Notes: generated by a model from the letters alone, not told the origin. A stretch of 64,000 bases of DNA from DATAWK01 sp036267255 (GCA_036267255.1 DATAWK010000041.1:620001-684000); one strand, 5' to 3'; counted from the first letter of the stretch, positions 9,326-18,449 are shown. A program made the numbers and translations.

Positions 9326-10270
9326 ATGGAAATTTTCCCACAGATTCTGCTCTCCGGAGCTTCAGGGTTGATTGGCAACGCCTTACGACGTTCTTTGGCG
9401 GCGCAAGGTCTGCAATCCACGATGCTGGTTCGGAGTGCTCCCCAACCCGGCTCCTCCGCCATCTTTTGGAACCCCTACGCTACAGGTACGCGGGACGACC
9501 TGCAATTGGATGTTCGCCGCATAGAAGGAATGCGCGCGGCCATCCATCTTTCTGGAGACAATTTGAGCATTGGCCGCTGGACTGAGGCGAAAAAGAAGCG
9601 AATATGGGTGAGCCGCGTGATTACGACCCAGGCTTTGGTTCGCATCCTGACTCATCTGGAGTCCCCGCCCGAAGTTCTGATATGTGCCTCGGCCGTTGGC
9701 TACTATGGGAATCGCGGAGAGGAAATTCTGACGGAGGACTCGCCATCGGGAGATGGTTATCTGGCGGAATTGTGCGTCGCCTGGGAGCAGGCCGCCGATG
9801 CTGCCCGGCAACGAGGGATACGCGTCGTTCCCCTGCGTTTCGGTGTGGTGCTGGCCCGTGGCGGAGGCGCTTTGGTCAAAATGCTGCCATTGTTCAAGAC
9901 CGGATTGGGCGGCAGGCTCGGCAACGGGCGTCAATGGATGAGCTGGATCTCCCTTCCGGATATTGTGCGTATCGTCGATCGTGTGCTGTCCGATGCCAGC
10001 CTAAAGGGTCCCATCAATGCCGTGGCTCCTCACCTGGTTACGAATGCTGAATTTACGCGAACCTTGGCGCATATTCTGCATCGCCCGGCGTTGATTGCCG
10101 CACCTGCATTTGTCTTGCGAGCAGCTTTTGGGGAGATGGCAGACGCCGCCTTGTTGGCCAGCACTCGGGTATTGCCGGCGCGGCTTGAAAATGCCGATTT
10201 TGTTTTTCAGCATGCAACGCTGGATGCTGCGCTGCACGCAGCGTTTTCGTCCGGCAACGCTGCTTCCTGA
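9326..10270 (+). CDS. TIGR01777-family NAD(P)-dependent epimerase (SDR39U1-like)
   Basis: A 314-residue extended short-chain dehydrogenase. The Rossmann motif GASGLIG is at residues 11-17. Internal landmarks are HLSGDNL and ASAVGYYGNRG, the latter typical of the TIGR01777 (YfcH/SDR39U1) subfamily, where the Tyr of the active site lies in GYYG. A C-terminal DUF1731-like portion includes PINAVAPHLVTN. The reaction catalysed by this family is not established. ATG 9326 is preferred over GTG 9311 because family members begin a few residues before the dinucleotide-binding strand. The upstream 200 bp hold no other gene. Confidence 0.9.
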   Translation: MEIFPQILLSGASGLIGNALRRSLAAQGLQSTMLVRSAPQPGSSAIFWNPYATGTRDDLQLDVRRIEGMRAAIHLSGDNLSIGRWTEAKKKRIWVSRVITTQALVRILTHLESPPEVLICASAVGYYGNRGEEILTEDSPSGDGYLAELCVAWEQAADAARQRGIRVVPLRFGVVLARGGGALVKMLPLFKTGLGGRLGNGRQWMSWISLPDIVRIVDRVLSDASLKGPINAVAPHLVTNAEFTRTLAHILHRPALIAAPAFVLRAAFGEMADAALLASTRVLPARLENADFVFQHATLDAALHAAFSSGNAAS

Positions 10271-10358
10271 ACCGGTTACGGGCGAAGTTCTTCTGCTACT
10301 AAAGAGCTGTGCTACCACGCGAAGGCTCGCCACTCTGCTAGGCTGAGAATCGAATCTC

Positions 10359-11588
10359 ATGGCAATTGGCTCTCAGTATTCCAAATGGTTTGCCATTGTT
10401 GCTGCAGCGTTGCTGACGGCAGCTGGGCTTGGCTGTGGCATTGCTGCTGCGCCGCAACCACCCTCATTGCATTTACCCAAGCCTGTTACAGACCTGAAAG
10501 CGGAACGCAATGGGAACCAGGTTCTTCTCATCTGGACCATGCCAAAGAGAACGACGGACAATCAACGGCTGCGGCAACCTGTGCCTGTGCGCATTTGCCT
10601 GCAGACCGTAAGCCGTGCCTGCGACACTGTCGGACATCTCCAGGAGCTGCCGGGCAAGCCAGCCACGTTTACGGACGTTCTGCCTGCTGTGCTAGTGCAG
10701 GGATACACACGCACGATCACCTATCAGGTATTTATGCTGAACGCCCAGGCACGCGCTGCCGCCCCTTCCAATGACGCTCAGACACTGGCCGGTGCAGCGC
10801 CGCTGCCGGTCACAGGGCTGACAGTGCAGGCGACTTCACAGGGGGTTCTGCTTCATTGGCAATCTGTGCCAAATCTACCGGATGGCACGGTTTTTGAGAT
10901 CCAGCGAACGCTTCTGAGTTCATCGCAAGGTTCTTCTACAAAATCAACGGCAAAAAATGCAATCAGGCATCCGCAAAATCCACAAAAACTCCCGACGGCC
11001 ACCCGAAAGCAAAAACAGCCCCCGCAGCAGATTCTTATGGTGCATCCAGGCGTCGCCGCAGCCAACGCTTCCGGCCCGAAAGAAGCGGTTGATCCCGGCG
11101 GGGCGCTCGATACGGATGCGCAATTCAACGCAACCTATCGTTACACTGTGGCGCGTATTGTCGAGCATACAGTCGGAACGAAAAAAATACGTCTTCAGGG
11201 AGCGTCGAGCCAGCCGGTAACCATCCAGACCAGAGACATCTTTCCGCCAGCGACACCCCAAAGGCTGGTTGCCGTCGTGGTTTCTGCTGCCATGAATGGC
11301 GGGATACCGGCGGTGGATCTTTCCTGGTCAGCGAACAGAGAATCTGACTTCGCCCACTACCGGGTCTATCGGCGCGATGTTGAGAGCAGCGCGATACCGG
11401 TCTTGCTTGCGCCGGCTCTGGGCAGTCCGCCAAGCGCAACCTTGGTGACTCCCACCTATCATGATGTGTCGATAGAAGCGGATCATCGGTATGCTTATTC
11501 CGTAAGTGCTGTCGATACCAGCGGCAACGAAAGCCAGCCTTCCCAGGAAGTGGTGGTGGATGTTCCCGCAAATGGAAGCAACAACTGA
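10359..11588 (+). CDS. Secreted, probably lipid-anchored protein with fibronectin type III domains
   Basis: A 409-residue exported protein. The N-terminal hydrophobic segment (residues 10-25) ends in GLGC, so Cys26 could be a lipoprotein cysteine, though the Gly at -3 is not the usual Leu. The rest contains fibronectin type III-like repeats: one from about residue 40 (PVTDLKAERNG...LLIWTMP), one near 145 (PVTGLTVQATSQGVLLHWQ) and one near 305 (FPPATPQRLVAV...LSWSAN), with a typical YAYSVSAVDTSGNES ending. A Lys/Gln/Pro-rich linker lies around residues 190-230. No catalytic domain is seen, and a role in surface binding or scaffolding is inference. The downstream FAH-family gene begins 57 bp later. 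Confidence 0.75.
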   Translation: MAIGSQYSKWFAIVAAALLTAAGLGCGIAAAPQPPSLHLPKPVTDLKAERNGNQVLLIWTMPKRTTDNQRLRQPVPVRICLQTVSRACDTVGHLQELPGKPATFTDVLPAVLVQGYTRTITYQVFMLNAQARAAAPSNDAQTLAGAAPLPVTGLTVQATSQGVLLHWQSVPNLPDGTVFEIQRTLLSSSQGSSTKSTAKNAIRHPQNPQKLPTATRKQKQPPQQILMVHPGVAAANASGPKEAVDPGGALDTDAQFNATYRYTVARIVEHTVGTKKIRLQGASSQPVTIQTRDIFPPATPQRLVAVVVSAAMNGGIPAVDLSWSANRESDFAHYRVYRRDVESSAIPVLLAPALGSPPSATLVTPTYHDVSIEADHRYAYSVSAVDTSGNESQPSQEVVVDVPANGSNN

Positions 11589-11645
11589 AATGTAAAAGAC
11601 GTTCCTGACGGCAATCGCAACGAATGCTGACGAGAGGACTTAAGA

Positions 11646-12437
11646 GTGCAGTACTGTCGTTTTCAAACCGAAGATGGCCCGCAATACGGCGCCGTTGTGC
11701 ATCGTGAAGGTGCGTTATGGATGGAACACATCATTGCAGCGCCACCGGAGGATCTCTCCGTCCGGCGCTTTACCGGAAGCCATAGTCCTCGCCCGCTGGC
11801 AGAATTGGTGCTACTGGCCCCCGTGACTCCTTCGAAAATCGTCTGCATCGGTCGCAATTACCGTGACCATGCCGCGGAACTGGGCAATGATGTTCCGCTG
11901 GAGCCTCTGCTGTTTCTGAAAGCGCCCTCCTCATTGCTGGCACCGGGTGGCGTCATTCGCATTCCGGCTATCTCCAAGCGAGTGGATTTTGAAGGCGAAC
12001 TGGGCGTCGTGATTGGGCGCACCTGTCACAAAATCGGGCCGGAGGAAGACGTCAGGCCCTACATCCGCGGCTACACCATAGTGAATGACGTGACCGCGCG
12101 CGATCTGCAAAAATCCGATGGCCAGTGGTCGCGTGGCAAGGGCTTCGACACCTTTTGCCCGGTGGGGCCTGTGGTTACGGACGAGATCGACCTCCAGGCT
12201 GGCCTGCCCGTTATCACACGTCTGAATGGAACCATCAAGCAGCACGGTTCCACGGCAGATTTGATCTTTTCGATCGCCGCATTGCTGAGGCACATTAGTG
12301 CGGCTATGACGTTGGTTCCCGGCGATTTAATTCCAACAGGAACGCCTGCAGGCGTCGGTCCCATGCAGCCGGGCGATGTCGTGGAGGTTGCAATTGACGG
12401 TATCGGCTCCTTGGCGAATCCTGTGGATATGGAATAA
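11646..12437 (+). CDS. Fumarylacetoacetate hydrolase (FAH) family protein
   Basis: A 263-residue protein with a complete FAH fold. KIVCIGRNYRDHAAE opens the catalytic domain, DFEGELGVVIGR supplies two metal-binding Glu residues, and TIVNDVTARDLQ supplies the metal-binding Asp. TGTPAGVG lies near the C-terminus. Family members include 2-hydroxyhepta-2,4-diene-1,7-dioate isomerases, acylpyruvases and oxaloacetate decarboxylases. The exact substrate cannot be assigned, and no aromatic-degradation genes flank it. The start is GTG 11646, supported by AGAGGA about 10 bp upstream. A perfect 8-bp inverted repeat lies 8 bp after the stop codon. Confidence 0.9.
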   Translation: MQYCRFQTEDGPQYGAVVHREGALWMEHIIAAPPEDLSVRRFTGSHSPRPLAELVLLAPVTPSKIVCIGRNYRDHAAELGNDVPLEPLLFLKAPSSLLAPGGVIRIPAISKRVDFEGELGVVIGRTCHKIGPEEDVRPYIRGYTIVNDVTARDLQKSDGQWSRGKGFDTFCPVGPVVTDEIDLQAGLPVITRLNGTIKQHGSTADLIFSIAALLRHISAAMTLVPGDLIPTGTPAGVGPMQPGDVVEVAIDGIGSLANPVDME

Positions 12438-12445
12438 TCGGGGTG

Positions 12446-12470
12446 CAGACAGAAGCAGCAACTCTGTCTG
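12446..12470. repeat. Perfect inverted repeat after the FAH-family gene
   Basis: CAGACAGA (12446-12453) and TCTGTCTG (12463-12470) form a perfect 8-bp stem with a 9-nt loop. There is no T-run on either side, so it is not a textbook intrinsic terminator. It could stabilise the 3' end of the upstream message or be an operator for the transaldolase gene that starts 155 bp later. Confidence 0.5.
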
Positions 12471-12625
12471 GGGCATCCAATCTACGTGTAGGGCCGGGCA
12501 GGCAATTGGGCTTGCAGGATTTCCGATGCCGATTGTTCAGTGAAAAGCTGGCAGGTTTTGCCGATAAAGTACGGAAGGAAACCGGTCACACCTATACGAT
12601 CGCAACCAGTGTGAAATGAGGGATT

Positions 12626-13636
12626 ATGTCGAAGACACAGCTTGAGCAACTTCGCGAGATGACGGTCATCGTGGCCGATACCGGCGACATCCAGGCCATT
12701 GAAAAAGTAAAGCCTCAGGATGCCACGACCAATCCATCGCTCATCACGGCGGCGACACAGATGCCGCAGTATCAACCCATCATGGATGGCGTTCTGCTGG
12801 AAGCGAAGAAAAAGTTAGGCAGCAACGCGAAGGACGGCGACGTTGCCAACCTTGCCTTTAAACATCTAGCCGTGGAATTTGGAAAGCGAATTCTGAAGAT
12901 CGTTCCCGGCCGCGTTTCAACAGAAGTGGACGCGCGCCTGTCCTACGATACGGACGGCACCATCAAGCAGGCCCGCGAAATCATCCAGCAATATGACGAT
13001 GCCGGCATTTCTCGCGAGCGCGTGCTGATCAAGATTGCTTCTACGTGGGAAGGAATTCGCGCAGCGGAGATTCTGGAAAAAGAAGGCATCCACTGCAATC
13101 TGACACTGCTCTTTGGACTGCATCAGGCAATTGCCTGCGCCGAAGCACACGTCACACTGGTTTCACCATTCGTGGGCCGCATTCTGGATTGGTACAAGAA
13201 AGACACAGGCAAGGATTATCAAGGCGCAGAAGATCCCGGAGTGCAATCCGTCACCAATATCTACAATTACTTCAAGAAATTTGGTTATAAGACAGTAGTA
13301 ATGGGCGCCAGCTTCCGTAACACAGGCGAGATTCAGGAACTGGCTGGATGCGATCTGCTGACCATTTCTCCCAAACTGCTCGAAGAGCTACAAGCCAATC
13401 AGGAGGATCTACCGCGCAAGCTGGATCCTACCAAAGCGAAGGACATGCAGATCGAAAAAATCCCCATGGACAAGAAGACTTTCGATGCCATGCATGCCGC
13501 CGATCGCATGGCGCATGACAAGTTGAAGGAGGGCATCGAAGGCTTCAGCGCTGCATTGGAGAATCTGGAGCAGTTACTGACCAAGCGCCTCGCCGAGTTG
13601 GATGCCAACCAACCCAAGGCTGTGGCCGCACACTAA
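12626..13636 (+). CDS. tal: Transaldolase
   Basis: A 336-residue class I aldolase of the TalB type, which transfers a dihydroxyacetone unit between sedoheptulose 7-phosphate and glyceraldehyde 3-phosphate in the non-oxidative pentose phosphate pathway. DATTNPSLI near residue 32 and the Schiff-base lysine in VLIKIAST (Lys136, corresponding to Lys132 of E. coli TalB) are both present. NIYNYFKKFGYKT and MGASFRNTGEI are also as in the family. Length matches TalB (about 317) plus a short Lys/Glu-rich C-terminal tail. GAGGGA lies just before ATG 12626. No other pentose phosphate gene is in the window. Confidence 0.96.
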   Translation: MSKTQLEQLREMTVIVADTGDIQAIEKVKPQDATTNPSLITAATQMPQYQPIMDGVLLEAKKKLGSNAKDGDVANLAFKHLAVEFGKRILKIVPGRVSTEVDARLSYDTDGTIKQAREIIQQYDDAGISRERVLIKIASTWEGIRAAEILEKEGIHCNLTLLFGLHQAIACAEAHVTLVSPFVGRILDWYKKDTGKDYQGAEDPGVQSVTNIYNYFKKFGYKTVVMGASFRNTGEIQELAGCDLLTISPKLLEELQANQEDLPRKLDPTKAKDMQIEKIPMDKKTFDAMHAADRMAHDKLKEGIEGFSAALENLEQLLTKRLAELDANQPKAVAAH

Positions 13637-14004
13637 ACCAGCAAAGTCTTTCGATCACAAGAACAGGCAGCGCCACGCAGATGCCTCTGCAGTCGCTGCT
13701 TGTTTTCTTTTTGGTACAGCCACGTATAAAAAACCTCGTCCGCATGAGTGCAGAATTATTTCCTGCCGATACAGAACAACAAAGCTTGTTGTGTCGAACA
13801 GCCGGACTGCCGGATCGCCGCAGTCGTGGCCACAGAGCGCCAACAAATTTTAAAATATAGTAAATTTTTCTTGGAGTTTAGTTTGCATTCTCGTTAAGGT
13901 AAAGGCATCAAATCTTGTTCGATTGCACTGGCCGGGTGGGACCAGCGTTGAATCGCCAAGTACGAGCATGGCGCTGTGTCTTGTCTGCAATGGAGGGAGA
14001 AGCC
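13637..14004. other. Intergenic region, no gene seen
   Basis: This 368-bp stretch between tal and the small unknown gene contains no convincing reading frame or RNA gene. An AT-rich block at about 13844-13875 stands out against the GC-rich surroundings and could be part of a promoter for the downstream gene. I could not assign -35 and -10 elements with confidence. Confidence 0.5.
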
Positions 14005-14553
14005 ATGACTCGCGATAACAATCCTCTGCAACTACTGTTTGAGGAAGTCATCACCGAATGCTACCGTCGCGGCCCGGAGTTGGACGATGGTGAGTTGGCC
14101 AGTTACGTTGCCGGTATCCTGGCCGACTTCTCTCAGACGGAACATCTCTATCGCATCCGTAATGCGCAGGGTCGTCCATTGCGCGACGTTACCGACATGC
14201 TGCTCGCCTCCGATCCGGTGTACGGTGAGGCGGAATCTTTCGATCGCGAACGCCAGGTGCGCAAACACATTGGGGATTTCAGCCTCTTTTTCGCGGGTAT
14301 GTTTCCGGAATCAGCCCAGTGGCGTCATCGCAATCATCAGGATGGCCTGCGCGCGTTGATCCGCGCTGGGAAGGAAAGCTACTATATCGTCTCGCAGTTC
14401 AATGTCTTTGAGTTTGAGCAGGAAGCGCCGCTCTTTGGCCGACTGGCAGAAAACTTTGAGGCTTGTGCCGAGGGCCTGCATCTGGTGCGCAAGGAACTGG
14501 AGAAGCGCCGCATTCTGCCTGCAGGACCACCAGAGCCGAAGCTGCTGATGTAA
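14005..14553 (+). CDS. Conserved hypothetical protein, function unknown
   Basis: A 182-residue soluble, mostly helical protein with no signal peptide or membrane segment. I do not recognise a domain. The sequence is rich in acidic and aromatic residues (for example FSLFFAGMFPES and YYIVSQFNVFEFEQEAP) and ends in a basic helix plus a Pro-rich tail. The start at ATG 14005 is supported by a strong GGAGGGAG ribosome-binding site 6-7 bp upstream. An upstream in-frame start at 13915 gives an implausible N-terminus. It is convergent with hslU (7-bp gap). The good ribosome-binding site and protein-like composition make it a real gene. Confidence 0.75.
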   Translation: MTRDNNPLQLLFEEVITECYRRGPELDDGELASYVAGILADFSQTEHLYRIRNAQGRPLRDVTDMLLASDPVYGEAESFDRERQVRKHIGDFSLFFAGMFPESAQWRHRNHQDGLRALIRAGKESYYIVSQFNVFEFEQEAPLFGRLAENFEACAEGLHLVRKELEKRRILPAGPPEPKLLM

Positions 14554-14559
14554 AAGCAG

Positions 14560-16110
14560 CTAGAGAATATATCGCGCCAGATCCTGATCCTTCACAATGG
14601 ATGCGACTTGCTTGCGCACATACTCCGGATCAATCCGCGCGATCTTCTCCGTGCCGTTCTGGCCCTCCCGCTCGACCAATGGGAGCGTGCTGGCAATATC
14701 CGCACCGGCGGCCAGGGTCAAGGACTCGTTGCTCGTTGCGTGGCCGGTGTTCCCTGCACCTTTGGGTTGTTTGAATAGATCGGGTGCTTCAAAGCTGATC
14801 TCGTCCAGCACGCGTTCCATGATCGTGTGCAGGCGTCGCGCTCCGATATTTTCCGTTGACTCGTTCACGCGAAAGGCAAAATTGGCAATCTCGGCCAGCG
14901 CTTCCGGCGTAAATTCCAGTTTCAATCCCTCAGTCTCCAGCAGCGCGGTGTACTGCTTTACCAGCGAAGACTTCGGTTCTGTCAGGATGCGAATGAAGTC
15001 CTCCATGGTAAGCGAATGCAGCTCGACGCGAATGGGAAAGCGTCCCTGCAGCTCTGGAATCAGATCGCTGGGTTTCGAAACGTGGAAAGCCCCTGCAGCG
15101 ATAAACAGGATGTGGTCCGTGCGCACCATGCCATAGCGCGTATTGACGGTGGTGCCTTCCACAATCGGAAGAATGTCACGTTGTACGCCTTCGCGGGAGA
15201 TATCCGGCCCGTGGCCGCCCTCGCGTCCGGCAATTTTGTCGATCTCATCCAGAAAGATAATGCCCGAGCTCTCCACGCGTTCCACCGCCATGCGGGTCAC
15301 CTGGTCCATGTCGATCAGGCGTTGCTCTTCTTCTTGCACTAGATATTCAAACGCCTCGGTAACCTTCATCTTGCGCTTCTTGGTGCGCTGCCCGAAAAGG
15401 TTCGGAAGGATATCTTTCAAATTGATGTCCATCTCCTCAACGCCCTGGTTGGAGATGATTTCAAACGACGGCGTGTTGCGTTCGCGAACATCGATCTCGA
15501 CCATGCGCTCGTCCAGCTTGCCTTCGCGAAATTGCTGGCGTAGCTTTTCGCGGGTACGCTGCTGGGAATCCGCCGCGGGGGCGGGGAAAAGAATGGTGTT
15601 ATCTGTGGCTTCATTCGAAGAGGGTGTTGTCGTAGGTGCTGGCGAGCCGACGGGAGGCAGCAGCAGGTCCAGAAGACGTTCTTCCGCATTCAGCTCAGCC
15701 TTGTCTTCGACCTCTTCCAGTTTTTCCTCGCGCAGCATATCAATGGCGATCTCCACCAGATCGCGAATCATTGACTCCACATCGCGGCCTACGTAGCCAA
15801 CCTCGGTAAACTTAGAAGCTTCCACTTTCAGAAATGGAGAGTTGGTCAGCTTGGCCAGCCGTCGTGCGATCTCTGTTTTACCAACACCGGTGGGCCCAAT
15901 CATGATGATGTTTTTGGGCATGATGTCATCGGCCAGCTCCGGTGTCAGTTTCTGGCGGCGCATGCGGTTGCGCAGCGCGATTGCCACGGCCCGCTTGGCA
16001 GCATGCTGTCCCACAACATACTTGTCAAGTTCGGCAACGATCTCGCGCGGCGTCATCTCATCGAGCGCAAGCTCCTGGTCTTCTTCAGTTCCCGGAAGGA
16101 AAATGGCCAT
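14560..16110 (-). CDS. hslU: ATP-dependent protease ATPase subunit HslU (ClpY)
   Basis: HslU is the AAA+ unfoldase that feeds substrates to HslV. Visible are PREIVAELDKYVVGQ at the N-terminus, Walker A GPTGVGKT (residues 72-79), the pore segment GYVGRD (about 105-110), IFLDEIDKIA (Walker B) and GRFPIRVEL (sensor region). The C-terminus DLARYIL is the tail that docks into HslV. At 516 residues it is longer than E. coli HslU (443). The extra length is in a Pro/Thr/Ser-rich stretch of the I domain (about 150-185) and a Gly/Ala-rich insert just before the C-terminal helices (about 445-488). It follows hslV after 49 bp on the minus strand. Confidence 0.96.
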   Translation of the reverse strand: MAIFLPGTEEDQELALDEMTPREIVAELDKYVVGQHAAKRAVAIALRNRMRRQKLTPELADDIMPKNIIMIGPTGVGKTEIARRLAKLTNSPFLKVEASKFTEVGYVGRDVESMIRDLVEIAIDMLREEKLEEVEDKAELNAEERLLDLLLPPVGSPAPTTTPSSNEATDNTILFPAPAADSQQRTREKLRQQFREGKLDERMVEIDVRERNTPSFEIISNQGVEEMDINLKDILPNLFGQRTKKRKMKVTEAFEYLVQEEEQRLIDMDQVTRMAVERVESSGIIFLDEIDKIAGREGGHGPDISREGVQRDILPIVEGTTVNTRYGMVRTDHILFIAAGAFHVSKPSDLIPELQGRFPIRVELHSLTMEDFIRILTEPKSSLVKQYTALLETEGLKLEFTPEALAEIANFAFRVNESTENIGARRLHTIMERVLDEISFEAPDLFKQPKGAGNTGHATSNESLTLAAGADIASTLPLVEREGQNGTEKIARIDPEYVRKQVASIVKDQDLARYIL

Positions 16111-16159
16111 GTGTGCTCCTTAACTTTCGCTGGATGCGTATACGCATCGGCGAGTTGGC

Positions 16160-16765
16160 CTAAAGCTCTTCGATCGTAATTTGATCGTTCGTGTAAATGC
16201 AGATTTGTCCGGCAATGCGCAACGACTTTTCCGCGATCTCGCGCGCTGAAAGCTCCGTATTTTCCATCAACGCACGCGCAGCAGCCAGTGCGTAGGAGCC
16301 ACCGCTGCCAATGGTCGCGATGCCTTCATCCGGCTCAATCACGTCGCCCGATCCACTGAGCAAATATGTCTGGATCGGATCAGCGACCACCAGCAGAGCT
16401 TCCAGGTTGCGCAACATTTTGTCGGTGCGCCAGTCCTTGGCCAGCTCCACGGCAGCGCGGCCAAGATTGCCGGCATATTGCTCCAGCTTGGACTCAAAGC
16501 GGCTGAACAGGGAAAATGCGTCGGCTGTAGATCCAGCAAACCCTGCCAGCACTTTCTCCTGATACAAACGCCGGATTTTCTTGGCCGAATGTTTGATCAC
16601 GCTCTCGCCGAGCGTTACCTGTCCATCGGCTGCCATGACCACACGTCCGTTACGCCGGACGCAGATAACTGTTGTGGAGCGAATCCGCAGAGTGGTTGAA
16701 GGACGTTCTTGCTGGCTACGGCTGCTTGCAGTTTGCGCGCCAGTACGCAACAAATCATTATTCAT
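16160..16765 (-). CDS. hslV: ATP-dependent protease subunit HslV (ClpQ), with long leader
   Basis: HslV forms the threonine-protease chamber of the HslUV complex. TTVICVRRNG aligns with the mature N-terminus of E. coli HslV (TTIVSVRRNG), so Thr31 here is the expected catalytic Thr1. The Gly-rich loop GFAGSTADAFSLF and IGSGGSYALAAARAL are also conserved. The only ATG gives a 30-residue leader before Thr31. In-frame TTG codons at positions 5-6 do not shorten it much, and only a non-standard CTG at codon 26 lies closer. The mature enzyme would therefore need removal of an unusually long propeptide, or start at a rare codon. It is the first gene of hslVU. Confidence 0.95.
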   Translation of the reverse strand: MNNDLLRTGAQTASSRSQQERPSTTLRIRSTTVICVRRNGRVVMAADGQVTLGESVIKHSAKKIRRLYQEKVLAGFAGSTADAFSLFSRFESKLEQYAGNLGRAAVELAKDWRTDKMLRNLEALLVVADPIQTYLLSGSGDVIEPDEGIATIGSGGSYALAAARALMENTELSAREIAEKSLRIAGQICIYTNDQITIEEL

Positions 16766-16911
16766 CGCTATTTGTCAGTATATCGTATGGTTCCGGATAT
16801 ACTCGCGATCGAGCCTTTGCGGAGGGCGTGGCTGCTTGACCAGACGAAAGCCTGGAAGAAAACAGGCATACAAACTAGCCATTTTTCGACTATGCTGCAA
16901 GATAGCCTGCG

Positions 16912-17427
16912 ATGTTAAACAGGTATCGTATGACCCATTTTATTACTCAAAATTCTGCCATTATTGGTTCTTCCCTAGCGGCACTGGTGGTGCTGGTGGC
17001 CCTGCTGGTATGGCTGATTGTGCGTCGACGCAAGTCGCCTGAAGAGATTGAGCGGTTGCGCCGGGAGTATCTCGTTCGGCATGGCCGCATCATCGACGGA
17101 ACCGTGCTCGACCTGACGGACGCACTGAATCCAGGAGATCCTCGCATTCTGCAATATCAATATGAGATTGCAGGGGTTATCTATGAATGCGGACAGGACG
17201 TCACGCACCTGTTGACACATATCCCCATGGATAGTTACTACCTCGGTATGCCTGCTTCCGTGCGTTATGACACGCAGAACCCAGGCAACAGCATCATTGT
17301 CGCGGAGGCCTGGAATGGCCTCTACAACCGGCTGCCCCCCGCGACGATTGTGTCTGGGGATGATAAAAGCACGCATGCATCCACGGCCGCAAACGAGACA
17401 TCGGACATAAGAATGCCGAGTCAGTGA
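16912..17427 (+). CDS. Small membrane-anchored protein, DUF3592-like, function unknown
   Basis: A protein of up to 171 residues with one N-terminal membrane helix (about residues 17-36) ending in a positively charged RRRK stop. A soluble domain follows, and its pattern of a valine/isoleucine-rich strand, YQYEIAGVIYECGQ and VRYDTQNPGNSII resembles DUF3592-type domains. The C-terminal 25 residues are polar and probably disordered. Either ATG 16912 or ATG 16930 (MTHF) could be the start, and neither has a strong ribosome-binding site. It is divergent from hslV and lies 83 bp before the CDF transporter gene. No function can be assigned. Confidence 0.65.
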   Translation: MLNRYRMTHFITQNSAIIGSSLAALVVLVALLVWLIVRRRKSPEEIERLRREYLVRHGRIIDGTVLDLTDALNPGDPRILQYQYEIAGVIYECGQDVTHLLTHIPMDSYYLGMPASVRYDTQNPGNSIIVAEAWNGLYNRLPPATIVSGDDKSTHASTAANETSDIRMPSQ

Positions 17428-17510
17428 ATTGTGACGTGTGCGCCAGTTTGAAAAATGTGTGTCGCCGGAGCCAATTGTCAGCGGCAATCGCGCGTCAGTA
17501 AACTAGAACT

Positions 17511-18449
17511 GTGCATATTCACGGCCCAGCCACGCAACAGATGCAGCGAGTGCTGCGCATTTCCCTTGCGCTTACGTTCGCTTACATTCTGCTCACGCTG
17601 TTTGCCGGGCTGCGCGCCCATAGTCTAGCGCTGATCTCAGAAGCAGGCCACAATGCCTCGGACTTTCTGGCGCTTCTACTTTCGTTCATCGCCGTCTATC
17701 TGCAGTCGCGTCCGGCTAACGATAGCAAAACCTATGGCTACCAGCGTGCGGGAGTTCTGGCAGCTTTCGTCAATGCGCTTACTTTAATTGTGATTGCAGG
17801 ATGGATCGCCGTGGAAGCATTGGAACGCCTTGCGAAGCCCGTGCCTGTGGAATCGCGGATCATGATGATCGTTGCCGTCGCCGGGGTGTGCATGAATGGA
17901 ATACTGGCCGCTATGCTGGTCCGCGTCAGCCGCGATGTCAATATGCGCAGCGCGTTCATCCACATGCTGGGAGATACGCTTTCTACCGCTGCGGTGATCG
18001 TCGGTGGGGCTGTCATCTATTTCACAGGGCGCGAGTGGGTCGACCCTGTCCTCTCGCTGTTGATTGCTGTGCTGATCTTCTGGTCTTCTCTGGCGATCGT
18101 CAGGGAAACGCTGAACATCTTGCTGGAGGGGACACCGCGCGGAGTGTCTTTGTCTGTCGTGCGCGGGGCCATGCAGGGCGTTACCGGAGTTTGCGGCGTT
18201 CACGACCTGCATGTCTGGAGTCTGGGTTCCAATCTGCACGCGCTCTCCTGCCATGTCACCATTCCAGACCTGCCACTTTCGGAGAGCGGCCGCATTCTGG
18301 AAGATTTGAATCGGGAACTGAAGTCTCAATTCCGCATTTTGCACACAACTATCCAGTTCGAAAACCTGGAGGGTGGCGAGTGTGCTGTGGCACAGGGATG
18401 CCTGCAGGCGGAAGAAGAACTGGAGCATCATCACGGGCACGCTCACTAA
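17511..18449 (+). CDS. Cation diffusion facilitator (CDF) metal exporter
   Basis: A 312-residue CzcD/ZitB-like protein that exports divalent metals (Zn2+, Co2+ or similar) in exchange for protons. Six membrane helices are visible. Helix II has LISEAGHNASDFLAL and helix V carries HMLGDTLS, so the H/D metal-site residues of both helices are present. The cytoplasmic C-terminal domain includes GVCGVHDLHVWSLG, typical of the family, and the protein ends in a His-rich tail (HHHGHAH). It begins at GTG 17511. An ATG at codon 11 is possible but would drop conserved N-terminal residues. No metal regulator is adjacent. Confidence 0.92.
   Translation: MHIHGPATQQMQRVLRISLALTFAYILLTLFAGLRAHSLALISEAGHNASDFLALLLSFIAVYLQSRPANDSKTYGYQRAGVLAAFVNALTLIVIAGWIAVEALERLAKPVPVESRIMMIVAVAGVCMNGILAAMLVRVSRDVNMRSAFIHMLGDTLSTAAVIVGGAVIYFTGREWVDPVLSLLIAVLIFWSSLAIVRETLNILLEGTPRGVSLSVVRGAMQGVTGVCGVHDLHVWSLGSNLHALSCHVTIPDLPLSESGRILEDLNRELKSQFRILHTTIQFENLEGGECAVAQGCLQAEEELEHHHGHAH

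Noticed and set aside
13655..13853. Small open frames on both strands after tal
   Set aside because: They overlap each other, have no ribosome-binding sites and have composition unlike protein.
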